This document shows positions 50,313-59,218 of a stretch of DNA of 64,000 nt, one piece after another. Location: contig NZ_JAHVJZ010000006.1 in the NCBI RefSeq assembly GCF_019801015.1, positions 1 through 64,000 of the forward strand, read 5' to 3'. The notes beneath the pieces are model-generated. The model was not told the DNA's origin. It was given only the letters and a program-made list of their open reading frames with translations, and did no database searches. Each line of letters opens with the position of its first letter. Position 1 is the stretch's first letter. The position numbers were made by a program, and so were the translations under genes. The stretch comes from Marinobacter nauticus (lineage in GTDB: Bacteria > Pseudomonadota > Gammaproteobacteria > Enterobacterales > Shewanellaceae).

Positions 50313-53300
50313 ATGTTTAGAGCAAGCACCGTATTGGAGCCGGCGCTCCATGATCAGGAACCCGCCGCCCTGTTTGAGCTGATCAGCGCCAACTATGGCG
50401 TTGATGAAAGCCAGTATCTGGAAGAGTTACTCCCGTTGGTGCCTGCCGACGAGGCCAGCATCGACACCATCACCAAGAACGCCTACCAGATGGTGGAAGC
50501 CGTTCGCCGCTTCGAGAAGAAGGGCATGATGGTGGGCATTGACGCCTTTTTGCAGCAATACAGCCTGGAGACTCAGGAGGGGATCATCCTCATGTGTCTG
50601 GCCGAAGCTCTGCTGCGTATCCCGGACTCCGCCACCGCTGACGCACTGATTGAGGACAAGCTCTCCGGCGCCGATTGGGCGCGCCACCTCAAGGGCAGTG
50701 ACTCGGTACTGGTCAACGCCTCCACCTGGGGCCTGATGCTGACCGGCAAGGTGATCACCCTGGACCGTAAGATCGACGGCAGCCCCAACAACCTGCTGGC
50801 CCGTGTGGTCAACAAAGTGGGCGAGCCGGTAGTGCGTCAGGCGATGTACGCGGCGATGAAGATCATGGGCAAGCAGTTTGTTCTGGGCCGCGACATCCGC
50901 GAAGCCCTGAACAACAGCGACGACAATCGCGCTCTGGGTTACACCCACTCCTATGACATGCTGGGCGAAGCGGCGCTGACCGCATCCGACGCCACCAAAT
51001 ACTTCGACAGCTATGCCCGCGCCATCACCGCACTGGGCGCCCACAGCTACGACGTCAGTCAGGCGCCCCGCCCCACCATCTCCATCAAACTGTCGGCGCT
51101 GCACCCCCGCTACGAAGTGGCCAACGAAGACCGGGTGCTGACCGAGCTTTACGACAGCGTCCTGCGCCTGATTAAGCAGGCCCGCAGTCTGGATGTGGGC
51201 ATCTCCATTGATGCCGAAGAAGCCGACCGCCTGGAACTGTCCCTCAAGCTGTTTGAAAAGCTCTACCGCGCCAATGAAACCAAGGGCTGGGGCAACCTGG
51301 GCCTGGTGGTGCAGGCGTACTCCAAGCGTGCTCTGCCGGTGCTGGTGTGGATCAACGCTCTGGCCAAAGCGCAGGGAGACCTGATCCCGGTTCGTCTGGT
51401 GAAAGGCGCTTACTGGGACAGCGAACTGAAGTGGTGTCAGCAGGGCGGCGCCGAGGGCTACCCGGTGTTTACCCGTAAGGCCGGCACCGACGTGTCCTAC
51501 CTGGCCTGTGCCCGCTTCCTGCTCAGCGACGCCACCATCGGCAACATCTACCCGCAGTTTGCCACCCACAACGCCCAGACCGCCGCCACCATCCAGTTTA
51601 TCGGTGGCCAGCGCGATTATGAGTTCCAGCGCCTGCACGGCATGGGCCAGGAGCTGTTCGACACCCTGCTGAAAGAGCAGAAGGGGCTTAAAGTGCGGAT
51701 CTACGCCCCGGTGGGCGCCCACAAAGACCTGCTGCCCTACCTGGTGCGCCGCCTGCTGGAAAACGGCGCCAATACCTCCTTTGTGCACAAGCTGGTGGAT
51801 CCGAAAACCCCCATTGAGAGCCTGATCGCCTACCCGCTGACCACGCTTAAGGGTTACCCCACGCTTGCGAACCACAAAATCGTGCTGCCCGAGGGGATCT
51901 TCGGCAAGGAGCGCCTCAACTCGAAAGGACTGAACATGAACATCGCCCAGGAAGCCCGCCCCTTCTTCGCCAAACTGGATACCTTTAAAGCCACCCAATG
52001 GCAGGCTGGCCCGCTGATTGGCGGTGAGACCCGCCAGTCCGGCGAGGCGCTGGATGTGCTGAGCCCGCAGGATCAGAGCAAGCAGGTGGGTACCGTTCAC
52101 TTCGCCAATGAAGCCGACATTCAGGACGCGATTGAGCGCGCCACTGCGGCCTTCCCGGCCTGGCGTGACACCCCGGTTGAGCAGCGCGCCCGCGCACTGG
52201 AAGAACTGGCAGACAAACTGGAAGCCAACCGCGAAGAGCTGATTGCACTGTGTACCCGCGAAGCCGGTAAAGGCCTGCAGGATGGCATTGATGAGATCCG
52301 CGAAGCCGTGGACTTCTGCCGCTACTACGCCATTCAGGCCCGCAATATGATGGGCGAGCACACCGTGCTGCCGGGCCCGACCGGTGAGCTGAATGAGCTG
52401 TACGTCCAGGGCCGTGGCCCTTACCTGTGCATCAGCCCCTGGAACTTCCCGCTGGCGATCTTCCTTGGTCAGGTGGTGGCGGCACTGGTCACCGGTAACA
52501 CCGTTATCGCCAAACCCGCGGAGCAAACCAACATCGTGGCCTACCGCGCCACTCAGCTGGCGCACGAATGTGGCATCCCGGCTGACGTGCTGCAGCTGGT
52601 GCCGGGTAAAGGCCGCGAAATCGGCAACCTGCTGACCTCGGACGACCGCATCGTCGGTGTCTGCTTTACCGGTTCCACCGAGACCGCCAAAGTGATCAAC
52701 CGCTCGCTGGCCGCCCGCGACGGCGCCATTGCCAAACTGGTGGCGGAAACCGGTGGCCAGAACGCCATGGTGGTGGACTCCACCTCCCTGCCGGAGCAGG
52801 TGATCACCGATGTGGTGCACTCCTCGTTCCAGAGCGCCGGTCAGCGCTGCTCGGCCCTGCGTGTGCTGTACGTGCAGGAAGACGTCGCGGACCGCATGAT
52901 CGACCTGCTCAAGGGCGCCATGGCGGAGCTGCACGTGGGCAACCCGGCCCACTTTAAGACCGACGTGGGCCCGGTGATCGACCAAAACGCCCAACAGGGT
53001 CTGCTGGCGCACATTGAGCGCATCAGCAAGGAAGGCAGCCTGATTGGCCAGACCGAGCTGTCCAGCGAGTGCGAGCATGGCTTCTTTGTGCGCCCCACCG
53101 CGGTAGAGATTAAGCACATTGGTCAGCTGGAGAAGGAGCACTTTGGTCCGATCCTCCACGTCATCCGCTACAAGGCTTCCGAGCTGGACCGGGTGGTCAA
53201 CGAGATCAACAGCACCGGCTTCGGCCTGACCCTTGGTGTGCACAGCCGCAACGAAGGCCAGGCGCTGGCCATCGCCAACAAGGTGAACGCCGGTAACGCC

Positions 53301-53489
53301 TACATCAACCGTAACCAGATTGGCGCGGTGGTGGGTGTGCAGCCCTTCGGTGGCAACGGCTTGTCCGGCACCGGCCCGAAAGCCGGTGGCCCGCACTACC
53401 TGCACAGCTTTGTGACCGAGAAGACCATCAGCAACAACATCACCGCCATTGGCGGCAATGCCACCCTGCTGGTACTGGGTGACGGCTGA
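50313..53489 (+). CDS. putA: Bifunctional proline dehydrogenase / L-glutamate gamma-semialdehyde dehydrogenase PutA (short form)
   Basis: The 1058-residue protein oxidises proline to glutamate in two steps. The N-terminal half is the FAD proline dehydrogenase barrel (ISIKLSALHPRYE, VRLVKGAYWDSELK, PVGAHKDLLPYLVRRLLENGANTSFVHKLVD). The C-terminal half is an aldehyde dehydrogenase (CISPWNFPLAIFLGQVVAALVTGN, VAETGGQNAMVVDSTS, active-site Cys in FQSAGQRCSALR). It lacks the N-terminal ribbon-helix-helix domain of the E. coli form (1320 residues) and is therefore not its own repressor. Terminator follows at 53513. Confidence 0.96.
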   Translation: MFRASTVLEPALHDQEPAALFELISANYGVDESQYLEELLPLVPADEASIDTITKNAYQMVEAVRRFEKKGMMVGIDAFLQQYSLETQEGIILMCLAEALLRIPDSATADALIEDKLSGADWARHLKGSDSVLVNASTWGLMLTGKVITLDRKIDGSPNNLLARVVNKVGEPVVRQAMYAAMKIMGKQFVLGRDIREALNNSDDNRALGYTHSYDMLGEAALTASDATKYFDSYARAITALGAHSYDVSQAPRPTISIKLSALHPRYEVANEDRVLTELYDSVLRLIKQARSLDVGISIDAEEADRLELSLKLFEKLYRANETKGWGNLGLVVQAYSKRALPVLVWINALAKAQGDLIPVRLVKGAYWDSELKWCQQGGAEGYPVFTRKAGTDVSYLACARFLLSDATIGNIYPQFATHNAQTAATIQFIGGQRDYEFQRLHGMGQELFDTLLKEQKGLKVRIYAPVGAHKDLLPYLVRRLLENGANTSFVHKLVDPKTPIESLIAYPLTTLKGYPTLANHKIVLPEGIFGKERLNSKGLNMNIAQEARPFFAKLDTFKATQWQAGPLIGGETRQSGEALDVLSPQDQSKQVGTVHFANEADIQDAIERATAAFPAWRDTPVEQRARALEELADKLEANREELIALCTREAGKGLQDGIDEIREAVDFCRYYAIQARNMMGEHTVLPGPTGELNELYVQGRGPYLCISPWNFPLAIFLGQVVAALVTGNTVIAKPAEQTNIVAYRATQLAHECGIPADVLQLVPGKGREIGNLLTSDDRIVGVCFTGSTETAKVINRSLAARDGAIAKLVAETGGQNAMVVDSTSLPEQVITDVVHSSFQSAGQRCSALRVLYVQEDVADRMIDLLKGAMAELHVGNPAHFKTDVGPVIDQNAQQGLLAHIERISKEGSLIGQTELSSECEHGFFVRPTAVEIKHIGQLEKEHFGPILHVIRYKASELDRVVNEINSTGFGLTLGVHSRNEGQALAIANKVNAGNAYINRNQIGAVVGVQPFGGNGLSGTGPKAGGPHYLHSFVTEKTISNNITAIGGNATLLVLGDG

Positions 53490-53512
53490 TTCGCGAATCG
53501 GCCGACCACAAA

Positions 53513-53536
53513 AAAGGGGCGCGACTGCGCCCCTTT
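53513..53536 (+). terminator. Rho-independent terminator of putA
   Basis: AAAGGGGCGC GACT GCGCCCCTTT, preceded by A-rich and followed by a short T-rich tract; also usable for the convergent gene. Confidence 0.85.
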
Positions 53537-53552
53537 CTGTTTCCTGTCGGCA

Positions 53553-54149
53553 TTACTCCGGGCGGTGTTTGCCGCCGGTCCAGCCGCCTTTGCTCAACGC
53601 CTCGTCGCCCATCGCCTGCGCCGGAGCCTCAATCTCCGTCGCCATGGAATCGTTCCAGCGATTGAGGAAGCCGTAGAGCGCAATGGCACCGAGGATCTCA
53701 ACGATCTGCTCTTCACGCCAATGGGCCCGCATCTTCTCCATCAGGGGCGCATCCACCGCATTGGGCACCGACCCCGCCGCCAGCGCAAAATCCAGCGCCA
53801 CCCGTTCCGCCTCGGTATAGAGCGGGCTGGTCTGGTACTCCCACACCGCCAGCACCTTGTCATGGGGCACATCGTGCAGCTCCGCCGCGATCAACGAGTG
53901 GGCTTCGCAGTACTGGCAACCCGCCGCCCGACTGCAAAAGTGTGCCAGCAGGCGCTTAAAGCCGGGGTCGACGCTGCCGTTAGGGTCCATCACCGCGCGG
54001 GTCAGCTCGCCAAAACCATGCACCATGGCGGGCACGCGCTGCATGGTCAGCAGACTGTTGGGGATGAAACCGAGAATGCGGGTAAAGAGGGCAAAATCGT
54101 CCGCCAGTTCGGGGGTGGTTTCTGGCGGGAGAGGGTCAAGCAGCGGCAT
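53553..54149 (-). CDS. Carboxymuconolactone decarboxylase/AhpD-like protein
   Basis: The 198-residue all-helical protein has the CxxC pair CQYCEAHS (Cys78 and Cys81) with the downstream His typical of the AhpD-like peroxidase branch of the carboxymuconolactone decarboxylase family. It is likely a thiol peroxidase or disulfide enzyme. The ATG at 54149 has GGAG six bases upstream, chosen over ATG 54179. It is downstream of the RDD gene on the minus strand and convergent with putA. Confidence 0.85.
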   Translation of the reverse strand: MPLLDPLPPETTPELADDFALFTRILGFIPNSLLTMQRVPAMVHGFGELTRAVMDPNGSVDPGFKRLLAHFCSRAAGCQYCEAHSLIAAELHDVPHDKVLAVWEYQTSPLYTEAERVALDFALAAGSVPNAVDAPLMEKMRAHWREEQIVEILGAIALYGFLNRWNDSMATEIEAPAQAMGDEALSKGGWTGGKHRPE

Positions 54150-54207
54150 GGGGATCTCCTTATCAAAGTCGATCCCCAAGCTAACAGGCTGCTTCAGATT
54201 GGCAAGT

Positions 54208-54708
54208 TTACTGGCGCTCCATCAGCTCACGGTTCTGCTCCAGGGTCAGCATCACCACCTCAGAGCCGCTGATGCGATCGTTCATCGCCGCGCCTTCGTC
54301 GTCCCACAGCAGGGTGAACATCGCCAGACCACCAAAGGAGACCGCCACCCGCAACCAGGCCTGGCGGGTATCCAGCTCAGAACCGTCGGTGCGCTGCACC
54401 CGCAGACGCCAGGCCCGCATCCCCAGCGTCTGGCCTTTTTTGCGCCAGCTCCAGACAAACAGCCAGGCCACCGCCAGCAGCTTGCCCACCTCGTTGAGGG
54501 TCAGCCATACCGGACTGCTCTGCAGCACGTCCACGGTATGACTCATGCCGCCCTTATCCACCACGCCGATAGCCACCAACGCAGTAAACAGAGCAAACAG
54601 CACCGCCCCGGCCAGCATATAGACCGCCAGAGCCACCATAAAATCGTAAACCCAGGCCGCAAGACGGCGACCGAGAGACGCCCGTGGGGCGTTGGCTAGG
54701 GATGACAT
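54208..54708 (-). CDS. RDD family membrane protein
   Basis: The 166-residue inner-membrane protein has the RDD pattern: R-x3-WVYDF in SLGRRLAAWVYDFMVA, helices at about 22-45, 65-95 and 120-140, and KKGQTLGMRAWRLRV. The ATG at 54708 has AAGGAG four bases upstream and a longer in-frame start through the tRNA promoter is rejected. Function of the family is not general; some are ion exchangers. Confidence 0.85.
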   Translation of the reverse strand: MSSLANAPRASLGRRLAAWVYDFMVALAVYMLAGAVLFALFTALVAIGVVDKGGMSHTVDVLQSSPVWLTLNEVGKLLAVAWLFVWSWRKKGQTLGMRAWRLRVQRTDGSELDTRQAWLRVAVSFGGLAMFTLLWDDEGAAMNDRISGSEVVMLTLEQNRELMERQ

Positions 54709-54796
54709 CTTCGCTCCTTGTCTAGTCACTGGCCGCAGTGTACCAGAGCCCTCCGCGCCACGGTGTGCAGAAATTGCCCGAACGACGGATTTGGAC

Positions 54797-54824
54797 TTGC
54801 CGCGCAGAGACTTCGGTATATAAT
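54797..54824 (+). promoter_or_regulatory. Promoter of tRNA-Leu(CAA)
   Basis: TTGCCG at 54797-54802 and TATAAT at 54819-54824 with a 16-bp spacer, 12 bases before the tRNA 5' end. Confidence 0.75.
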
Positions 54825-54836
54825 GCCCACTCCTAA

Positions 54837-54923
54837 GCCGGGATGGCGGAATTGGTAGACGCAGCGGATTCAAAATCCGCCGGTGGTGACACCTTGGGGG
54901 TTCAAGTCCCCCTCCCGGTACCA
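54837..54923 (+). tRNA. tRNA-Leu (anticodon CAA)
   Basis: An 87-base class II tRNA. The acceptor stem is GCCGGGA/TCCCGGT, the D-loop AATTGGTAGACGC, the anticodon stem GCGGA/TCCGC with loop TTCAAAA (anticodon CAA, reading UUG), the variable arm GGTGGTGACACC, the T-arm GGGGGTTCAAGTCCCCC and the encoded CCA. Confidence 0.96.
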
Positions 54924-54930
54924 GATACAG

Positions 54931-54962
54931 AAAAAGCCCCAGTCGAAAGACTGGGGCTTTTT
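54931..54962 (+). terminator. Rho-independent terminator of tRNA-Leu(CAA)
   Basis: AAAAAGCCCCAGTC GAAA GACTGGGGCTTTTT, a GNRA-type tetraloop over a long stem. Confidence 0.93.
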
Positions 54963-55065
54963 CGTGTGCGCACCAAAACGGTGTCTGCCTCCCCCATCAT
55001 CACTTCCTTTCACTTTGCCCCCCTGCGGTCTAGCCTTTGCCCTTTATCAGCCAGAGGGCAGAACC

Positions 55066-55425
55066 ATGACGACAAGCTTGTTTGAACGTCTTGGCGGCGA
55101 AGACGGGATCCGAAGAATCGCCAATGAGGTGGTCGATCTGCACAGCCAGAATCCGCTGATCTCAGCCCGGTTTGCCGGCAGTGATCTGCCCAGGCTGAAA
55201 GAGACCGTGGCGAAGTTTTTTATTGCGGGCAGCGGCGGCCCATCCATCTATGACGGCAGGGATATGCTGACCACCCATCGCCATATGAACATCAGTGACA
55301 ATGAGTATATGGCGGTGGTCGATGACGCGATGACGGCCCTCACCCGCTGTGGCATTGGCGATACGGAAAAGGGCGAGGTGCTCTTTATCTTCTATTCGCT
55401 GAGGCCCGATATCGTCGGGGTTTGA
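55066..55425 (+). CDS. Group 1 truncated hemoglobin
   Basis: The 119-residue globin starts at ATG 55066 (AGAGGGCAG upstream). The family motifs are FERLGGEDGIRRIANEVVD, the ISARF-type CD region and IYDGRDMLTTHRHMNISDNE with His71 as the proximal heme ligand (F8). Truncated hemoglobins bind oxygen and nitric oxide and often act in NO detoxification. It is transcribed alone, behind the tRNA-Leu terminator. Confidence 0.88.
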   Translation: MTTSLFERLGGEDGIRRIANEVVDLHSQNPLISARFAGSDLPRLKETVAKFFIAGSGGPSIYDGRDMLTTHRHMNISDNEYMAVVDDAMTALTRCGIGDTEKGEVLFIFYSLRPDIVGV

Positions 55426-55479
55426 GGCCAGCAACACGCGGCGCTGAGAACGATAACCCCTCCAGAAACCCGATACAGA

Positions 55480-55507
55480 AATGCCCCGGCCAAAAGACCG
55501 GGGCATT
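55480..55507 (+). terminator. Hairpin after the truncated hemoglobin
   Basis: AATGCCCCGG CCAAAAGA CCGGGGCATT without a long T-run; a terminator or processing hairpin in the 113-bp gap before the convergent lipoprotein. Confidence 0.65.
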
Positions 55508-55538
55508 CGCTGCTTATAGGCCTGCTCTGTCTCGCGGC

Positions 55539-58175
55539 TTATTTTGTCAGGTACATTGCGTTGCCGGTTGAGAACGTCAATCGTGTGTGGCCATCCGTGG
55601 GGTCGGCAAACTGATAGATGGTGCGGGGGCTCATATCACCCAACAGGTTCTGGCTTCGCCAAATCAACTGACCCGCATCCAGGGACAAGTTCGCCATATG
55701 GCTTCCTTCCCTCACGTACACGTCATCACTTTCAAAGGCGATAAGCACGCTGTTTCCGGTCACCAACATGTCCTGCGCCGTGCCCTCAAGTTCCAGTGAA
55801 CGTCGCTGTTGAAGATCCAGGCCATACTCATTCAGGGCGCCCGATAACAGGCAATACAGACTCTGGCCATCGGCAGCAAACTGAACCCGTTGGCAGTTGG
55901 CATGGGAGATTCGGCTGAGCAGCTGGAGCTCATTCTGATCGCCGTTTTTAACCAGTATGCGAGTGTCCCCTCTGGACGTCACAGCGACTTTGAGCTGCTC
56001 CTCTGAGGCGAAGGCAGCGATGTCACGAACCTGGCCATCCAGCGTCAATTCCGACACCACTTCCTGATTGGCAATGTCCACGATTTGCATGAGATACCGA
56101 TTGGCCACAAAGGCTTCCGGGTGACCATCCCCGGTCACATCCGCAGCCAACATCACCGCCACGTCATCCTCATAGGTGCCGTCAAGCTCCCCCCACAAAC
56201 GCAGTTGGGAATCCACCTCGTTAACGATGAAGGCGCCATCATAGGTATCGGCGGTACCCAGGGCGATATCGCCATATCCGTTGCCATCAAAGTCTGCAAG
56301 CCAGCCATCATGGGCATCATCCCAGTTACTGCCGATCTCATCACTGACCCGCAGCAAACCCTGCTCGTCCATTACAACAACTCGCTGGCCATCTAAGTAG
56401 GAGCGATCCGGGGCGCTGGGCACCACAAAAACGGCGCCATTTTCCTCAGGGGTAATTGCACCATATCCGGCGGCGTAAAAGCTTTCGAGTTGGGAGGGGC
56501 CTTGGTTTACAAACTTCACTTCCGGGGCGGGGTGCAGGTCGGCAAACACCAATACATCCACGCCCGAGGAGGAGGCGCCTTCCCCCCAAATCAGTTCATT
56601 CTCACCATCGTTATCGAGATCGCCTCCGGTAACGGCGATTCGCCCGTGCTCCTCCCCGGTAAGTCTGAAGATTTCTGAAACGGCATCCTGACTGACATTG
56701 ATTCCAGCTGTATAGCCCCACTGGCAGCGCCCGACCACCAACTCCATCTCAGCATCATCATCCAACTGGGTGGCATAGAGGCTGCAAACATCCCCAAAGG
56801 GGCTCAGGTTGGCGGAAGACCAGAATCCACTGGCATGGCTGTAGATCATCCGGTCACCAATCAGCTCTTGCTGGCCGTCACCGTCCAGATCCGCAACGGC
56901 CATAGCCCGGTCAAAACGCGCGGCCAATTCCAGATCGTATTCACCGGTAACACTGTCAATCACCAGACCATTATCCAGCACCATTTCCAGTTGGGCATCG
57001 CCATCAAACTGCACTGGCAGTATGGTGGTTGCCCGGTTGACTGCGGCAAACGTTGCAACCACCGCACCATCGGTCCCGTCCAGAAGACGCACTTCATTGT
57101 CACTGTAATAGCTGTCTTCTTTGGCCATTAACAACGCCACATCGTCGACACCATCTCCGGTCCAGTCGGCAACCGCAAAGTGAATAAGCTTTCCATCTTC
57201 AGGCCGATACCATGGCTGAGCCAATTGCTGTCCGACAATCAGGTACAGAGTCGATTCCGACATCACCAGAATCTCGCGGTGCGCATTCTCTAACCACTCA
57301 ACCGGGGCAATACGCACAGCCCTTGGGTCATCCCCTAAGCGATAGGGATAGCTCCAAAGCTGCTGATAGCCGTCGTTATAGGCGGTCAACGAAACGATAC
57401 CGGCAGAAGAAACCGAGAGCAGTTCATTGCCACTGTCACCGGTAAAGTTCTCTACCCACAACCCGCCATTGTGATAGGGGATCTCTGTGCCGGTGCGAAC
57501 CATGGGCTGAGCCAGCCCAGCCACCTCAATCTGGCCCTGGTAGGCCTGAAAATAGTTGCGACCCGACAGGGCAAATTTGACCGCCTCAATACCGGCCAGG
57601 TGTGGCAAATCTGCAGGCCAGTGGAGCACGCCGTTAACCAGCTCCATGCCTTCTGGTCCATACAGCAGCTCGATATCCGCCGTTTCGGAGAGTTCGTCAC
57701 TCAGTCGCCAGGTAAACGGCGTGTTCACCGTGGCCTCAAATACCCGGTTTTCCGGCCATTGGTGCAATGGCAGCAGGGAAAAATCGGCGGTCGCCGAAGT
57801 GCGCTCGAGATAGAGTTTTACTCCTTTGTCGAACCGGGCGAACATCGGCAGAGTTTCCCCGACAATGCTAACCCGGAGGCCATCACAATCCGGGAGAAAG
57901 CGCTGCGAGGTAAACGTCAGTTGCAGCTCATGGTGCTGACCCACATTGACGGTTTTCTGGTATTCATAGGTGCCCGACAGCACCTCCTGGCCGGACTCAA
58001 TACTGAATCGCCCGTTGCTATCAAAAAGGAAGAGCTCCTGGCATCCCGCGTCTTCGGTGATCCACTGCCCAACAATATCGTTCGTCACTCGCTCAGGCGT
58101 CGTTCCGGAAGACCCTGATGATCCCCCACACCCAACCAACAACAGCACCCCAAGTGCTACAACCATGGCTCTCAT
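55539..58175 (-). CDS. FG-GAP/VCBS-repeat lipoprotein, 878 residues
   Basis: The signal peptide ends in LVGC, followed by GGSSGSSGTTPE, so this is an outer-membrane-type lipoprotein. The body has several FG-GAP/VCBS-like units with Asp-rich loops, e.g. DWTGDGVDDVALL, DLDGDGQQELI, DLDNDGENELI, DFDGNGYGDIALG and DVTGDGHPEAFV, that bind calcium in a beta-propeller. Likely surface-exposed; adhesion or ligand-binding roles are typical. No operon partner is evident. I see no catalytic motif. Confidence 0.8.
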   Translation of the reverse strand: MRAMVVALGVLLLVGCGGSSGSSGTTPERVTNDIVGQWITEDAGCQELFLFDSNGRFSIESGQEVLSGTYEYQKTVNVGQHHELQLTFTSQRFLPDCDGLRVSIVGETLPMFARFDKGVKLYLERTSATADFSLLPLHQWPENRVFEATVNTPFTWRLSDELSETADIELLYGPEGMELVNGVLHWPADLPHLAGIEAVKFALSGRNYFQAYQGQIEVAGLAQPMVRTGTEIPYHNGGLWVENFTGDSGNELLSVSSAGIVSLTAYNDGYQQLWSYPYRLGDDPRAVRIAPVEWLENAHREILVMSESTLYLIVGQQLAQPWYRPEDGKLIHFAVADWTGDGVDDVALLMAKEDSYYSDNEVRLLDGTDGAVVATFAAVNRATTILPVQFDGDAQLEMVLDNGLVIDSVTGEYDLELAARFDRAMAVADLDGDGQQELIGDRMIYSHASGFWSSANLSPFGDVCSLYATQLDDDAEMELVVGRCQWGYTAGINVSQDAVSEIFRLTGEEHGRIAVTGGDLDNDGENELIWGEGASSSGVDVLVFADLHPAPEVKFVNQGPSQLESFYAAGYGAITPEENGAVFVVPSAPDRSYLDGQRVVVMDEQGLLRVSDEIGSNWDDAHDGWLADFDGNGYGDIALGTADTYDGAFIVNEVDSQLRLWGELDGTYEDDVAVMLAADVTGDGHPEAFVANRYLMQIVDIANQEVVSELTLDGQVRDIAAFASEEQLKVAVTSRGDTRILVKNGDQNELQLLSRISHANCQRVQFAADGQSLYCLLSGALNEYGLDLQQRRSLELEGTAQDMLVTGNSVLIAFESDDVYVREGSHMANLSLDAGQLIWRSQNLLGDMSPRTIYQFADPTDGHTRLTFSTGNAMYLTK

Positions 58176-58330
58176 TCGACATCCCCTGTCCTGAATTTGA
58201 CCGAAACCATACCGGACAGGTTACAAACGAGCAAATCTTCGCCACTTCTTTCAGGAGTTTAGTGGCTGAAACAGCCAAGCAGAATGGCGGAGCATTGCCG
58301 CCTCCCTGAGACAGCTGACTTTCTTTCATA

Positions 58331-58370
58331 AACCACAAAGCCCCAGTCAAATGACTGGGGCTTTGTGGTT
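58331..58370. terminator. 18-bp perfect inverted repeat (terminator-like)
   Basis: AACCACAAAGCCCCAGTC and its exact complement flank AAAT. It lies between the lipoprotein start (58175) and the end of the Crp-type gene (58411), so it most likely terminates the latter on the minus strand. Its core GCCCCAGTC is shared with the tRNA-Leu(CAA) terminator. Confidence 0.7.
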
Positions 58371-58410
58371 CTAATCGGACTCAGGTGACCTTAAGTCCCC
58401 CCGTTCACTC

Positions 58411-59097
58411 TCAGGATTCCGCTCCCATCGAGATAAACCGCTCCAGCTTCGGCCAGTCCACCACTTCGATGGTCTGGCCGCGCTTTTCAATCAGGCCCTG
58501 GTCAATCAGCGACTTCACCGCACGGCGGTACACCCGGCTTGAGGTGCCAAAGCGCTCCGCCTCCTGCTCAATGCGGTTAAAAGCCTCCAGAGTCATTTGG
58601 GTCTGTTGCCGTTGCCACAGGTCGTGGGCGATGTCGTAGGCGATGGGGTGCAGCAGGCGGTGAGTGGAGATCTCCAGCGACTCCTGGTAATCGTGCGCCA
58701 GTGCCGAGGCAAAGAACAGGGAGAGAATGGGGTTGGTGGCAAGTTGTTGCTGCAACCGCTGGGCGCACAGCACCTGTGTGGTCAGAGGCTCCATGGCCAT
58801 GACATTCCATTGGCACAGCTCGTTGGTAAAGAACTCCATTTCACCCACAATCTGATGGTCGCACTGCACTTCGCCGAGCTGAAAGCGGCGGCCATTGATG
58901 GCGGTGATGTGGAAGGCAATCTTGCCCTCAGGCACGATATGGAGGCGCTCCACCGTCTGTCCCTGGGTCAGGATCAGCTCATCGGCGGCAAAGTTGGCCT
59001 CCCCTATCCGGCAGTCAGACAGGGCGGCTTCAAAAGCATCGCGATGTTGCTCCAGAAGAGGGGCAAAACGGGTAGAGGCGTAGGGGGTCAGGCGCAT
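58411..59097 (-). CDS. Crp/Fnr-superfamily transcriptional regulator
   Basis: The 228-residue protein has a cyclic-nucleotide-binding-like N-terminal domain (about 20-130; ILTQGQTVERLHIVPEGKIAFHITAINGRRFQLGEV) and a C-terminal winged helix (about 160-225; RFGTSSRVYRRAVKSLIDQGLIEKRG). It has no Fnr-type cysteine cluster at the N-terminus, so an iron-sulfur sensor is unlikely. YeiL-like regulators are the closest I can suggest. The start is uncertain: ATG 59130 is an alternative. It is followed by the inverted repeat at 58331 and lies upstream of nothing obvious, 122 bp from udp's end. Confidence 0.78.
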   Translation of the reverse strand: MRLTPYASTRFAPLLEQHRDAFEAALSDCRIGEANFAADELILTQGQTVERLHIVPEGKIAFHITAINGRRFQLGEVQCDHQIVGEMEFFTNELCQWNVMAMEPLTTQVLCAQRLQQQLATNPILSLFFASALAHDYQESLEISTHRLLHPIAYDIAHDLWQRQQTQMTLEAFNRIEQEAERFGTSSRVYRRAVKSLIDQGLIEKRGQTIEVVDWPKLERFISMGAES

Positions 59098-59167
59098 AAC
59101 GGCAGCTTCGATGGAAACTCGTCGCCACATTATCACTTTTGCCGCCCGAGAAAACGAACCGGAATAA

Positions 59168-59205
59168 GAAAACGGGCCGTCGCCAGAGGCGACAGCCCGC
59201 TTTTT
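59168..59205 (-). terminator. Terminator of the nupC-udp operon
   Basis: On the minus strand GGGCTGTCGCC / GGCGACGGCCC with one mismatch is followed by a T-rich tract; placed 14 bases after the udp stop. Confidence 0.8.
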
Positions 59206-59218
59206 CGGTGCAGTGCAA

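Noticed and set aside
50427-53405. A 992-codon open frame on the minus strand opposite putA
   Set aside because: It is a shadow caused by strong third-position G/C bias in putA. The plus-strand frame encodes the complete PutA; the antisense protein has no recognisable domains and a His/Val/Gly/Gln-rich composition typical of antisense reading.
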